This document shows positions 36,861 to 45,787 of a stretch of 64,000 nucleotides of DNA, one piece after another. The stretch is from CAVWSM01 sp963757805. Lineage in GTDB: Bacteria; Actinomycetota; Actinomycetes; Jiangellales; Jiangellaceae. The translations under genes and the position numbers were made by a program. The first letter of the stretch is position 1, and every line of letters begins with the position of its first letter. The notes beneath the pieces are model-generated. The model had not been told where the DNA came from, did not search any database, and was given only the letters and a program-made list of their open reading frames with translations. The DNA is taken from contig CAVWSM010000006.1 in assembly GCA_963757805.1 (NCBI GenBank), positions 744,001 to 808,000 on the forward strand. The letters run 5' to 3'.

Positions 36861-39085
36861 CCCTTCTCCAGGTAGTCGGCCCGGTCCTCACCCACCAACG
36901 ACCGAAGGGCGGCGGCCAGCAGCGGGTGGGCGCGCAGCGTGGGGTCCGTGGCCACGAGCTCGGTCGCGTCGGCGCGAGCGTCGCGGATCACGTCCTCGTC
37001 ACGCAGCGCGGACAGCAGCCGCAGGCTCGACTTGGTGCCCGACTGGGCCGCACCGAGCACATCGCCCTCGCGGCGCTGCTGGAGGTCGACGCGAGACAGC
37101 TCGAAACCGTCGGTGGTCGCCGCGACGGCATCGAGCCGCTCGCGCGCGACCGTGCCGGCGGGCACCTCGGTCACCAGCAGGCAGACGCCGGGCACGTCCC
37201 CGCGCCCAATGCGCCCCCGCAGCTGATGCAGCTGCGAGACGCCGAACCGGTCGGCATCCATGACGACCATGACCGACGCGTTGGGGACGTCGACCCCTAC
37301 TTCGACGACGGTGGTGGCGACGAGCACATCGATCTCGCCGGCGGCGAAACGGCGCATCACGAGGTCCTTGGCGTCGGCCGGCAGCCGCCCGTGCAGGACC
37401 TCGATGCGCAGCCCGTGCAGCGGCCCGTCGCGGAGCAGCTCGACGAGCTCGAGCACGGAGACCGTGCGGCGCGTGGACTCGACGTCGAACAATGCGTCGC
37501 TGTCGTCGTCACCGGGACCACCGCCCTCGACATCGCCCGCGTCGCCGATGCGGGGGCAGACGACGAACGCCTGATGCCCTGCCGCCACCTCCTCGCGGAT
37601 GCGCTGCCAGGCACGATCGAGGTAGTGCGGCTTCTCGCCGACCGGCACGACGTGCGTGGTGACCGCGGCACGGCCGCCCGGCAGCTCGGTGAGCGTCGAC
37701 ACCTCGAGATCGCCGAAAACGGTCATCGCCACCGTGCGCGGGATCGGTGTGGCCGTCATCACAAGCACGTGCGGGCGCCGGTCATCGAGCGACTTGGCGG
37801 TGAGCACAGCGCGCTGCTCCACCCCGAAGCGGTGCTGCTCATCGACCACGACGAGGCCGAGGTCGGCGAAGCTCACGCGGTCTTCGAGCAGCGCGTGCGT
37901 GCCGACGACGATGCCGGCGTCGCCGGAAACGACATCGAGAAGCGTCCTGCGACGCGTCGCTGCGGGCAGCGAGCCAGTGACCAAGGCCACCTGAGTGCCG
38001 ATGTCGGACCCGCCCAGCAGGCCCCGCTGAGCCAACGGCCCGAGCAGCTCAGAGATCGACCGGTAGTGCTGTTGCGCCAGCACCTCGGTCGGCGCGAGCA
38101 ACGCGGCCTGCCCTCCTGAGTCGAGTACGGCGAGCATGGCGCGCAGCGCGACCACGGTCTTACCGGCACCGACCTCGCCCTGCAGCAGGCGATGCATCGG
38201 GTGCGCCTGTGCCAGCTCGGTTGCGATCTCGGCGCCGACGCGGCGCTGCCCGTCGGTCAGGTCAAAGGGCAGCTGCGCGTCGAAGGACGAGAGCAGTCCC
38301 TCGTCGAGTGCAGTCCGCGGCACCGCGGGGAGCGCCAAGGCGGCGTGCCGGCGGCGAGCAAGCTCGACCTGCAGCACGAACGCCTCGTCATAGCGCAGCC
38401 GCTCGTTCGCCGCGTAGAGCTCTGCGCGGTTGTCGGGCCGGTGGATGCCCTCGAACGCCTCGCGCAGCCCCACCAACCCTCGGGCCGCACGAAGAGGTTC
38501 CGGCAGCGGATCGGGCAGATCGCCGAGCTGGTCGAGGACTATGCGTACGGACTGGGCGATCTTCCATGACGCGAGGGAGGCCGTCGCAGGGTAGACCGGG
38601 ATGAGACTGCGGGTGAAGGACTCTGCGGCCGTGGCGTCAGCGTCGAGATCGCCTCCGCCGGGGATCAGGAGGTAGTCGGGGTGGGTTAACTGGAGGGTCC
38701 CCCGGAACTCGCCGACCTTGCCGCTGAACAACCCGACCCGTCCAGGCTGCAAGTCCTTGGCCCGCCATGTCTGGTTGAAGAAGGTGAGACTGAGGCGACC
38801 GCGACCGTCAGTGACAATCGCCTCGAGCACCTCGAAGGGCCCTCTGCGGGTGCCGCCCCGAGAGCGTTGGCGGATGGTCCGGGTCTCGATGTTTGCCACT
38901 TTCGCCATCACGGTGACGTGTTCTCCGACGGTTAGGTGGGAGAGGTCGGTCAGCTCGCCGCGTGATGCATAACGGCGCGGATAGTGCCGCAGCAGATCGC
39001 CGATTGTGTCGACTCCGAGGGCGCTCAACGCCTTGGCCGTGCCGCCGCCGACGACCCGGCGGACCGGCTGGTCGAGATCCATCAC
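36857..39085 (-). CDS. recG: ATP-dependent DNA helicase RecG
   Basis: 742 aa branched-DNA helicase that rewinds stalled forks. The N-terminal wedge domain reads DLLRHYPRRYASRGELTDLSHL and VTVMAKVANIETR. Helicase motifs: Walker A LLQGEVGAGKTVVALRA, motif II LVVVDEQHRFGV, TATPIPRT, and the C-terminal VDVPNASVMVVMDADRFGVSQLHQLRGRIGRG. Start codon GTG at 39085 (followed by ATG) overlaps the upstream DAK2 stop. Confidence 0.96.
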   Translation of the reverse strand: MMDLDQPVRRVVGGGTAKALSALGVDTIGDLLRHYPRRYASRGELTDLSHLTVGEHVTVMAKVANIETRTIRQRSRGGTRRGPFEVLEAIVTDGRGRLSLTFFNQTWRAKDLQPGRVGLFSGKVGEFRGTLQLTHPDYLLIPGGGDLDADATAAESFTRSLIPVYPATASLASWKIAQSVRIVLDQLGDLPDPLPEPLRAARGLVGLREAFEGIHRPDNRAELYAANERLRYDEAFVLQVELARRRHAALALPAVPRTALDEGLLSSFDAQLPFDLTDGQRRVGAEIATELAQAHPMHRLLQGEVGAGKTVVALRAMLAVLDSGGQAALLAPTEVLAQQHYRSISELLGPLAQRGLLGGSDIGTQVALVTGSLPAATRRRTLLDVVSGDAGIVVGTHALLEDRVSFADLGLVVVDEQHRFGVEQRAVLTAKSLDDRRPHVLVMTATPIPRTVAMTVFGDLEVSTLTELPGGRAAVTTHVVPVGEKPHYLDRAWQRIREEVAAGHQAFVVCPRIGDAGDVEGGGPGDDDSDALFDVESTRRTVSVLELVELLRDGPLHGLRIEVLHGRLPADAKDLVMRRFAAGEIDVLVATTVVEVGVDVPNASVMVVMDADRFGVSQLHQLRGRIGRGDVPGVCLLVTEVPAGTVARERLDAVAATTDGFELSRVDLQQRREGDVLGAAQSGTKSSLRLLSALRDEDVIRDARADATELVATDPTLRAHPLLAAALRSLVGEDRADYLEKG

Positions 39086-40704
39086 TCGACTCCCAGCAAC
39101 AGCAGGTAGCGCGGCTGCCCGCCCTCATGCACGTCGACGTCCACCTCGGGGTGTCGAGTGCGGACGTGCGTCTCGACGGCACGGACCAGCTCGTCGTCGG
39201 CGCCTTCACCCCACACAACTGTGACGAGCTCGCCGCCACCGGCGAGGAGTCGCTCGAGCACCTCGGCGGCGGCATCGAGTGGTGTCTTGGCGATCACGAC
39301 GAAGTCGCCGCCCACTGCCCCCAGCGAATCGCCCGGCTGGCAGACGCCGGCACTCGTCACTGCTTGCTTGGTCGCGATCGTCACCCCGCCATGGCGGGCG
39401 AGTCCGGCCGCTGTGGTCATGGCGACGACGTCGGCGTCGAAAGAGCGACCCGGGTCGTGCACGGCGAGGGCGGCTATCCCTTGCACCTGTGCGCGGGTCG
39501 GCAGCACGGCCACCCGGATGCCGAGGGCAGCCGCCTCGCGTGCCGCCGCCTCGGCCGCCGCGACGACGTGCGGGTCGTTGGGCAGCACCACGACCTCGGC
39601 AGCTCCCGCGGCCTCGACCGCAGCCAGGATCTCGCCCGTGGACGGTCGGTGAGTCGGAGCAGTGCGTACGACCTCGGCGCGGGCCTCCTTGAACAGCTTG
39701 GCCAGCCCGTCGCCGGCCGCCACTGCGACGACGCGCCGCAGCCCTCCACGCTGCAGGACGTCGGCGTGCCCGCCGAGCCGCTCGGGGAATCCGGTGATGC
39801 GGATGCGGTGCGGGCGCCCGGCCGCCAGACCCGCCTCGACCGCGGCACCAGCGTCGTCGACGTGGACGTGGACGTTCCACAACCCGTCACCGCCAACGAC
39901 AACGAGCGAGTCACCGAGCGGCTCGAGCGCGGCACGCAGCGCAGGAACGGCGTCGTCGTCGGCATGCAGGAGGTACATGACCTCGTAGGCCGGGCCGTCG
40001 CCGGTGGACTCCTCGATGTGATGTGCGACCTGGATCGCGTGGCTGGCGAGCGGCCGCGGCGCCCAGAGGGCGCGGCGTCCGGTGAGGACGCTCTCCAGCG
40101 CGTCAAGGATGACGCAAACCCCTCGGCCCCCCGCGTCGACGACACCGGCGCGGCGCAAAATCTCGAGCTGGTCGGGGGTGCGGTCGAGAGCCACTCGCGC
40201 CTCGCGGGCCGCGGCCGAGACCACGTCGACGAGCGAGCCGCCCGCGGTGGCGGTGTCGTCGGCGCCTGCCGCCGCGGCGCGAGCAACCGAGAGCATCGTG
40301 CCCTCGACCGGGTGCGCGACGGCGGCATAACCCAGCTCAGCCGCCTCGGTCAGTGCGTTGGCGAAGTCGGCGGGCGTCAGGGCACGCCTCCCTGCCAACG
40401 CGGTGCGCGCGATCGACTCCGATATGCCGCGCAGCAACTGGCTCAGGATCACCCCGGAGTTGCCGCGGGCACCCAGCAGCGCGCCGCGCGCTGCGGCCCG
40501 AACCAGCCCCGGCACGTCGTCGTCGGCGACCGGCTCGATCGCCTGGACCGCGGCCTCGACGGTGAGGAACAGGTTGGTCCCGGTGTCGCCATCGGGCACC
40601 GGGTAGACATTGAGGGCGTCGATCTCCTCGCGGGCCGTGCCCAGCGCGGCCAGCGAGGCAACGAACCACCGGCGCACCAGCTGCCCGTCGAGGACTCTGC
40701 GCAC
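39082..40704 (-). CDS. DAK2-domain protein, FakA/YloV-like
   Basis: 540 aa. The N-terminal DAK2 phosphatase/kinase domain has NVYPVPDGDTGTNLFLTVEAA (Asp cluster for Mg-ATP), GARGNSGVILSQLLRG and HPVEGTMLSVARAAA. The DegV-like C-terminal half has GGDGLWNVHVHVDD and VVVLPNDPHVVAAAEAA. Relatives such as FakA phosphorylate fatty acids together with FakB; no fakB is in the window. The GTG at 40704 has a strong AAGGAGG nine bases upstream. It heads the DAK2-recG-rsmD-coaD string and is divergent from rpmB. Confidence 0.88.
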   Translation of the reverse strand: MRRVLDGQLVRRWFVASLAALGTAREEIDALNVYPVPDGDTGTNLFLTVEAAVQAIEPVADDDVPGLVRAAARGALLGARGNSGVILSQLLRGISESIARTALAGRRALTPADFANALTEAAELGYAAVAHPVEGTMLSVARAAAAGADDTATAGGSLVDVVSAAAREARVALDRTPDQLEILRRAGVVDAGGRGVCVILDALESVLTGRRALWAPRPLASHAIQVAHHIEESTGDGPAYEVMYLLHADDDAVPALRAALEPLGDSLVVVGGDGLWNVHVHVDDAGAAVEAGLAAGRPHRIRITGFPERLGGHADVLQRGGLRRVVAVAAGDGLAKLFKEARAEVVRTAPTHRPSTGEILAAVEAAGAAEVVVLPNDPHVVAAAEAAAREAAALGIRVAVLPTRAQVQGIAALAVHDPGRSFDADVVAMTTAAGLARHGGVTIATKQAVTSAGVCQPGDSLGAVGGDFVVIAKTPLDAAAEVLERLLAGGGELVTVVWGEGADDELVRAVETHVRTRHPEVDVDVHEGGQPRYLLLLGVE

Positions 40705-40900
40705 CGGCTGCTCCCTCCTTAGGAGGTTGATCCCTGGGCGCAGGGTAGTCGGCAGGCCGGACGGATTGCCGCCCGCCGGTCCCAGGTCGGGCGCCGTTTT
40801 GGGCCCCGGTGGATCAGCGGGTATTCTTTCGGGGTTGCCTCGGGGGAAGCCCGGGCACGGTTGTCCGTACCCCATCATTTCGGCTCAGAAGGAGTCTCCC

Positions 40901-41086
40901 GTGGCTGCCACCTGCGACATCTGCGGCAAGGGGCCGGGCTTCGGCAACAGCATCTCGCACTCGCACCGCCGCACGCGCCGTCGCTGGAACCCCAACATCC
41001 AGCGTGTGCGCGCCATGGTCGGCCGCACGCCGAAGCGGCTCAACGTCTGCACCTCGTGCCTCAAGGCCGGCAAGGTCACCCGCTGA
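40901..41086 (+). CDS. rpmB: 50S ribosomal protein L28 (zinc-binding form)
   Basis: 61 aa from GTG 40901, preceded by AGAAGGAG. It begins MAATCDICGKGPGFGNSISH and has a second pair in LNVCTSCLKAGKV, so C-x2-C twice: the C+ zinc form. Because actinobacteria often carry a second, zinc-free copy under zinc control, expression of this one may depend on zinc. It ends 32 bp before a strong terminator hairpin. Confidence 0.96.
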   Translation: MAATCDICGKGPGFGNSISHSHRRTRRRWNPNIQRVRAMVGRTPKRLNVCTSCLKAGKVTR

Positions 41087-41117
41087 CCTACTAGCCCGGC
41101 CTTCGGAGGCCGTCGGA

Positions 41118-41147
41118 GCCGGTCCACCTCGTGGTGGGCCGGCTTTT
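41118..41147 (+). terminator. Intrinsic terminator of rpmB
   Basis: GCCGGTCCACC/GGTGGGCCGGC, 11-bp stem with one mismatch and a TCGT loop, followed by TTTT. Classic rho-independent form. Confidence 0.9.
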
Positions 41148-41170
41148 CGTCGTCCGGCAGGCCCGGAGTC

Positions 41171-41257
41171 GATCACGTTAACGTGATCGACCCGGTCTGA
41201 GCGCGGCCTGCAGGACTTGCTCAGTCCGGCTCCGCCTACCGAACGTGATCGACCCGG
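41171..41257. repeat. Structured repeat family 2, copy 2
   Basis: Contains the perfect 18-bp palindrome GATCACGTTAACGTGATC (41171-41188) then GACCCGG. The 48-nt block shared with the glnD end (41210-41257) includes GCAGGACTTGCTCAGTCCGGCT and a half palindrome GAACGTGATCGACCCGG. GGACT/AGTCC and CTGAGC/GCTCAG are alternative stems. It ends 3 bp before the thiL stop codon. Confidence 0.7.
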
Positions 41258-41260
41258 CAG

Positions 41261-42204
41261 TCAGCGGAAGTGCTCGTGGCCTGGCGCCCCCTCGTACGAG
41301 GTGCCGTCGACGGTCACCCCGGATCCCTCGGCGACCCGGCCGACGACGAGCCACTCCTCCGGCAGCGCCGTCCGTGCGGGAAGCAGCCCGCGAAGGCGTG
41401 ATCGTCGCCGCCGGTGAGGATGAACTGCAGCGGATCGGACCCGACGGCAGCGCCAACATCGCGCAGCGGTTGCGGGACCTCGAAGGCCGCCGCGTCGACG
41501 TCGATCGCCACGCCGCTCGCCTCCGCGATGTGCCCCAGGTCGGCCAGCAGCCCGTCGCTCACGTCGATGAGCGCGGTGGCGCCGAGCTCGGCCGCCTGCG
41601 GGCCCGCGTCGTACGGAGGCTCCGGGCGACGGTGCGCCTCGACCACGACACGGGGTGAGCGGAACCCGCGAGCGAGCACCGCCAACCCAGCAGCCGCCCA
41701 GCCGAGCCGACCACGAACGGCCACGACATCGCCTACGCGAGCGCCCGCCCGCGTGACCGGCGCACGACCGTCCAGCGTCCCCAGCGCAGTAACGGAAACC
41801 ACGATCACATCCGCTGACGACACGTCGCCACCTACGATCGACGCCCCGACGAGGTCGGCCTCGTCGCGCATCCCGTCGGTGAACGACAACGCCCACGACG
41901 ACTCCAGCTCGCCGGGTGCTGCGAACGCGACGAGCAACGCGGTTGCTCGGCCGCCCATCGCCGCGACGTCAGCCAGATTGCGGGCGGCTGCCTTGCGGCC
42001 GATGTCGTACGGCTCGGACCACGCTCGCCGGAAGTGCCGCCCCTCGATCATGAAGTCAGTGGTGGCGACGACACGGCCGTCGGGGGCCGCGATGACCGCA
42101 GCATCGTCACCCGGCCCGAGCTGCACCACATCGCCCTGCGTCAGCCGGGCGGTCACCGCGTCGATGAGACCGAATTCGCCCAATCCGCCGATTGTCTGCT
42201 GCAC
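41261..42204 (-). CDS. thiL: Thiamine-monophosphate kinase ThiL (one frame break)
   Basis: About 314 codons. It makes thiamine diphosphate from thiamine phosphate. It begins TIGGLGEFGLIDAVTARL, with metal loop GPGDDAAVI, TTDFMIEGRHF, KAAARNLADVAAMGG, GASIVGGDVSSADV, DVSDGLLADLGHIAEASG and FILTGGDDHAFAGCFP. There, near base 41392 beside a CCC run, the frame changes; the next frame supplies the standard ending ARTALPEEWLVVGRVAEGSG to PGHEHFR. The enzyme is essential, so I read this as a sequence indel. I use GTG 42204 as start; GTG 42216 is possible. It is divergent from the Lrp-type gene. Confidence 0.88.
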
Positions 42205-42283
42205 GTGCTTTCCCACCTTCAGGATCAAGGCTGTAGGTTGTCCCCGGAATCGCAACGCACATTGTGTCGTCGGGAGGGCGGAC

Positions 42284-42520
42284 GTGGTTGTTCAGGCCTA
42301 CATCCTCATCCAGACCGAGGTGGGCAAGGCCGCCGACGTCGCCCGCCAGATCGCCGAGATCCATGGCGTCACGACTGCGGAGGACGTGACCGGTCCGTAC
42401 GACGTCATCGTCCGCGCCGAGGCACGCAACGTCGACGAGCTCGGCAAGCTGGTCGTCGCCAAGGTCCAGGGCGTGCCCGGGATCACCCGCACGCTCACCT
42501 GCCCGGTGGTGCACATCTGA
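42284..42520 (+). CDS. Lrp/AsnC ligand-binding domain protein
   Basis: 78 aa consisting only of the RAM/Lrp-AsnC effector domain: MVVQAYILIQTEVGKAADVA, then TAEDVTGPYDVIVRAEARNV and VQGVPGITRTLTCPVVHI. No DNA-binding half. Stand-alone RAM proteins bind amino acids as ring oligomers. The GTG has GGGAGG upstream. Its stop overlaps the next gene's start. Confidence 0.9.
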   Translation: MVVQAYILIQTEVGKAADVARQIAEIHGVTTAEDVTGPYDVIVRAEARNVDELGKLVVAKVQGVPGITRTLTCPVVHI

Positions 42521-42960
42521 CACGGCTGCTTCGCGCTGTCTTAGGTGTCGTCGCGCTGGCCGGCTGTTCGTGGGGTGCCGTCGACATCGAGCCGTACGAA
42601 GCACAAGCGGGCAGCGAGCAGGTCTGCCACGCGCTAGTCGAGGCGCTTCCCGACCTCGTGGGCGATGCCGTTGCCCGTGACGTAGACCCCGACGACGGAC
42701 TCACCGCGGCGTGGGGCGATCCCGCCGTCATCCTCCGATGCGGGGTTCCCGCGCCCGCCGAGTACCGGCCGGACGCGCAGGTGTTCGACGTCGACGGCGT
42801 TGAATGGCTGCCGGTAGAGGGCGACGGCGGCTACTTCTTCACCACGATCGACCGCGAGGTCTACGTCGAGGTCGCGGTTCCGGACGACTACGCGCCCGAG
42901 GCCACCGTCCTCACCGACCTCGCGGAAGCGATCCAGGACACCGTGCCCGCGGTGGAGTGA
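42517..42960 (+). CDS. DUF3515 lipoprotein
   Basis: 147 aa. The signal peptide LTRLLRAVLGVVALAGC ends in a lipobox (LAGC). The DUF3515 domain shows C-x2-L (QVCHALVEALPDLV), AAWGDPAVILRCGVPAPAEY, then VDGVEWLPVEGDGGYFFTT and AEAIQDTVPAVE. There is no ATG/GTG/TTG in frame before the signal peptide; CTG at 42517 forms a CTGA overlap with the Lrp stop and is taken as the start. Its function is unknown; its place before ddl is conserved in actinobacteria (Rv2980 in M. tuberculosis). Confidence 0.82.
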   Translation: MTRLLRAVLGVVALAGCSWGAVDIEPYEAQAGSEQVCHALVEALPDLVGDAVARDVDPDDGLTAAWGDPAVILRCGVPAPAEYRPDAQVFDVDGVEWLPVEGDGGYFFTTIDREVYVEVAVPDDYAPEATVLTDLAEAIQDTVPAVE

Positions 42961-42976
42961 CCGTACCGGGGCCCCG

Positions 42977-44084
42977 TCAGCGCAGGCCGGTCGGCCGGGC
43001 GAGGGCGGTGCGCAGCAACCGCGAGACCAACGCGGGGTACGGCATACCGCTGGCTGCCCACAGCATGGGGAACATCGAGGTCGGAGTGAACCCCGGCATC
43101 GTGTTGACCTCGTTGACCACAATCGACCCGTCGCGGCGCAGAAAGAAGTCGACGCGCGCGAGGCCCTCGCAGGACAGCGCGGTGAACGCTCGCGCGGCCA
43201 GTCGCTGGATCTCCGCGGTGCTGCCCGCGTCGATGTCGGCAGGGATGTCGAGTGAGGTGTTCTGATCAGGCAGGTATTTGGCGTCGAAGTCGTAGAACTC
43301 GCGCGACTCGTCGACCCGGATCTCGCCGAGCAACGACGTGTCGGGAGGCGAGCCGTTGGCCCCCTCGAGGACGCCGCACTCGATCTCTCGCCCAGGAACG
43401 AACTCCTCGACGAGCACCTTCCGGTCGAACTCCTGCGCGGTCGCGATGGCGGTCGCCAGCTCCTCCACGCCTGCCACTTTGCTTATGCCGATGCTCGAAC
43501 CGCCGCGGGCGGGCTTCACGAAGACGGGCCAGTGCAGCGACTCGACGGCATCGACGACGGCAGCGGGGTCGTGCTTCCACTCGTACGGGTCGACGACCAC
43601 GTAACGGCACACCGGCAGGCCCTGCCCGGCCAGCACGAGCTTCATGTAGTGCTTGTCCATGCCGACGGCGCTCGCCATCACACCGGACCCCACATATCGC
43701 ACGTCGGCCATCTCGAGCAGCCCTTGCAACGTGCCGTCCTCGCCATAGGGTCCGTGCAGCAACGGCAGGACGACGTCGACCTGGCCCAGCGCTCGGGGAA
43801 CGTCACCCGCCTCGTGCACGACGAGCTCGCGACCCGACGACAGGACAAGCTCACCGGGCGACGTCCTCGACCGCCGGCAACCGGCCTTCGGTGATCGCCA
43901 GGCGCGTCGGATCGTCGGGAGCGAGCACCCACTTGCCCTGCCGGGTGATGCCGATCGGCACCACGTCGTACATGTCACGGTCGATCGCCTGAAGCACGCT
44001 GCCCGCAGTGATGCAGGACACTGCGTGCTCGGAGCTACGACCGCCAAAAACGACTGCCACTCGGGGCTTTTGCTGCGCGTTCAT
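42977..44084 (-). CDS. ddl: D-alanine--D-alanine ligase (one frame break)
   Basis: About 368 codons. Peptidoglycan precursor enzyme with an ATP-grasp fold. The N-terminal part (from ATG 44084) reads KPRVAVVFGGRSSEHAVSCI. The frame breaks near 43857 after LPAVEDVAR, and the next frame continues PGELVLSSGRELVV, then PLLHGPYGEDGTLQGLLE, VGSGVMASAVGMDKHYMK, VFVKPARGGSSIGISKV, ARVDFFLRRDGSIVVNEVNTMPGFT. The closing substrate loop is complete. An essential enzyme, so a missing or extra base beside the GCCCGG run is likely. It converges on the DUF3515 gene. Confidence 0.9.
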
Positions 44085-44167
44085 CGCGGTCGACCCTACA
44101 GTGCGGCCGGTCCGCCACCTGGGATTGCACTAGACACGGAGACGATCTCTTAAGAACATTTCCAGTT

Positions 44168-45787
44168 ATGCCGCGACGCCTCGCCATCCCGTTCCTTGCC
44201 GTTCTCCTCGTCGCGGGAGCGGGTGCTTGGTGGTTCAGCCGCGACGAGGCGCCGGCCGCCAGCAGCAGCCCGGCAGCGCTCGGGCTTGTGCCGCTGCCCG
44301 CCAGCGTGACTAGCGGCGACGAGCCGTACGTGATCGACGCGGACACCGTGATCAGGCACACGGACACCCCCGAGGCGTCAAGCGTGGCCAGCTATCTCGC
44401 GGAGCTGCTCCGCCCCGCGACCGGATACCCACTGCCGGTCGAACCAGGAGTGACCGAGTCCGACGGCATCCGGTTGGAGGTGACGGAGAGCGGGCCGCCG
44501 GAGTCGTACGAGCTCAGCGTCGACTCGACAGGCGTCAGCCTTTCCGCAGCCACGGTCGAGGGTCTGTTTCGCGGTGTGCAGACGCTCCGCCAGCTGTTGC
44601 CCCCGGCCATCGAGGCCGACACGGCATCGCAGGGGCCGTGGACGGTGCCCGCCGTGCACATCGAGGATGAGCCGCGGTTCGCGCACCGGGGCATGATGCT
44701 GGACGTCGCACGGCACTTCTTCACGGTCGACGAGGTGAAACAACTCATCGATCAAGTCGCGCTCTACAAGGTCAACCACCTGCACCTCCACCTGTCCGAC
44801 GACCAGGGCTGGCGGATCGCGATCGACGGCTGGCCCCGGCTCACCGAGGTGGGTGGCGCGACCGAGGTCGGCGGCACAGCAGGGGGCTTCTACACGCAGG
44901 ACGACTACCGCGAGCTCGTCGCGTACGCGCAGTCGAGGTTCATCACCGTCGTCCCCGAGATCGATCTGCCGGGCCACACCAACGCCGCACTCGCGGCCTA
45001 TGGCGAGCTCAGCTGCGACGGGCAGGCCACTCAGCCCTACACCGGCATCCAGGTCGGTTTCAGTGCAGTCTGCACGGACAAGGAGGAGACGTACGACTTC
45101 ATCGACGACGTCCTCGGCCAGCTCGCCGCGCTGACTCCCGGGCCGTACCTGCACATCGGCGGCGACGAGGTCGAGACGCTGTCCGCCGAGCAGTACGCGT
45201 CGTTCATTGCACGAGCCCAGGAGGCGGTCGGTCGGCACGGCAAGACCGTCATGGCCTGGCACCAGATCGGCGAGGCCGAGCCCGCACCTGGTGCGGTGCT
45301 GCAGTACTGGGGCGTGCAGAGCGCCGACCTCTTCACGGTCAAGGCGGCGGTCGAGGCGGGCGCCAGAGTCGTGATGACACCGGCCGACCACGCCTACCTC
45401 GACATGAAGTACAACGCCACCACGACTCTTGGCCTCAGTCTGGGCGGGCACGATCGACGTCGCGAAGGCCTACGAGTGGGATCCGGCCACCCATCTCGGG
45501 AACCTCGAGCCAGGAGCCGTCCTGGGTGTGGAGGCGGCGCTTTGGACGGAGACCCTCGACGAGTCCGACGACCTTGAGCAGATGGCGTTCCCGCGGCTCC
45601 CGGCGCATTGCCGAGGTGGGCTGGAGCGCTGCAGGATCAACGCGACTACGACGACTTTGCCGGGCGGCTCGCGACGCACGGGCCACGCTGGTCCGCGATG
45701 GGCATCGACTTCACACCCGTAAGCGATGTGCCGTGGCCGGCCAGAGTGAGTCGGGCTGACAGGATCGCGGCATGTCGCACGAGCTGA
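44168..45787 (+). CDS. Beta-N-acetylhexosaminidase, GH20 (several frame breaks)
   Basis: Predicted exported or membrane-anchored hexosaminidase, about 540 codons. An N-terminal helix (LAIPFLAVLLVAGAGAWWF) is followed by the GH20b domain and the catalytic barrel: EDEPRFAHRGMMLDVARHFF, NHLHLHLSDDQGWRI, EIDLPGHTNAAL, and the Asp-Glu pair in LHIGGDEVETL. The frame breaks near 45440 (TTTLGLS to WAGTIDVAKAYEW), near 45605 (FPRLPA to IAEVGWS) and near 45648 (WSA to LQDQRDYDDF), then ends MGIDFTPVSDVPWP... at TGA 45787. Each piece fits the family. Three breaks within 210 bp mark a poorly read stretch. Likely role: cell-wall or chitin amino-sugar turnover. Confidence 0.8.
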
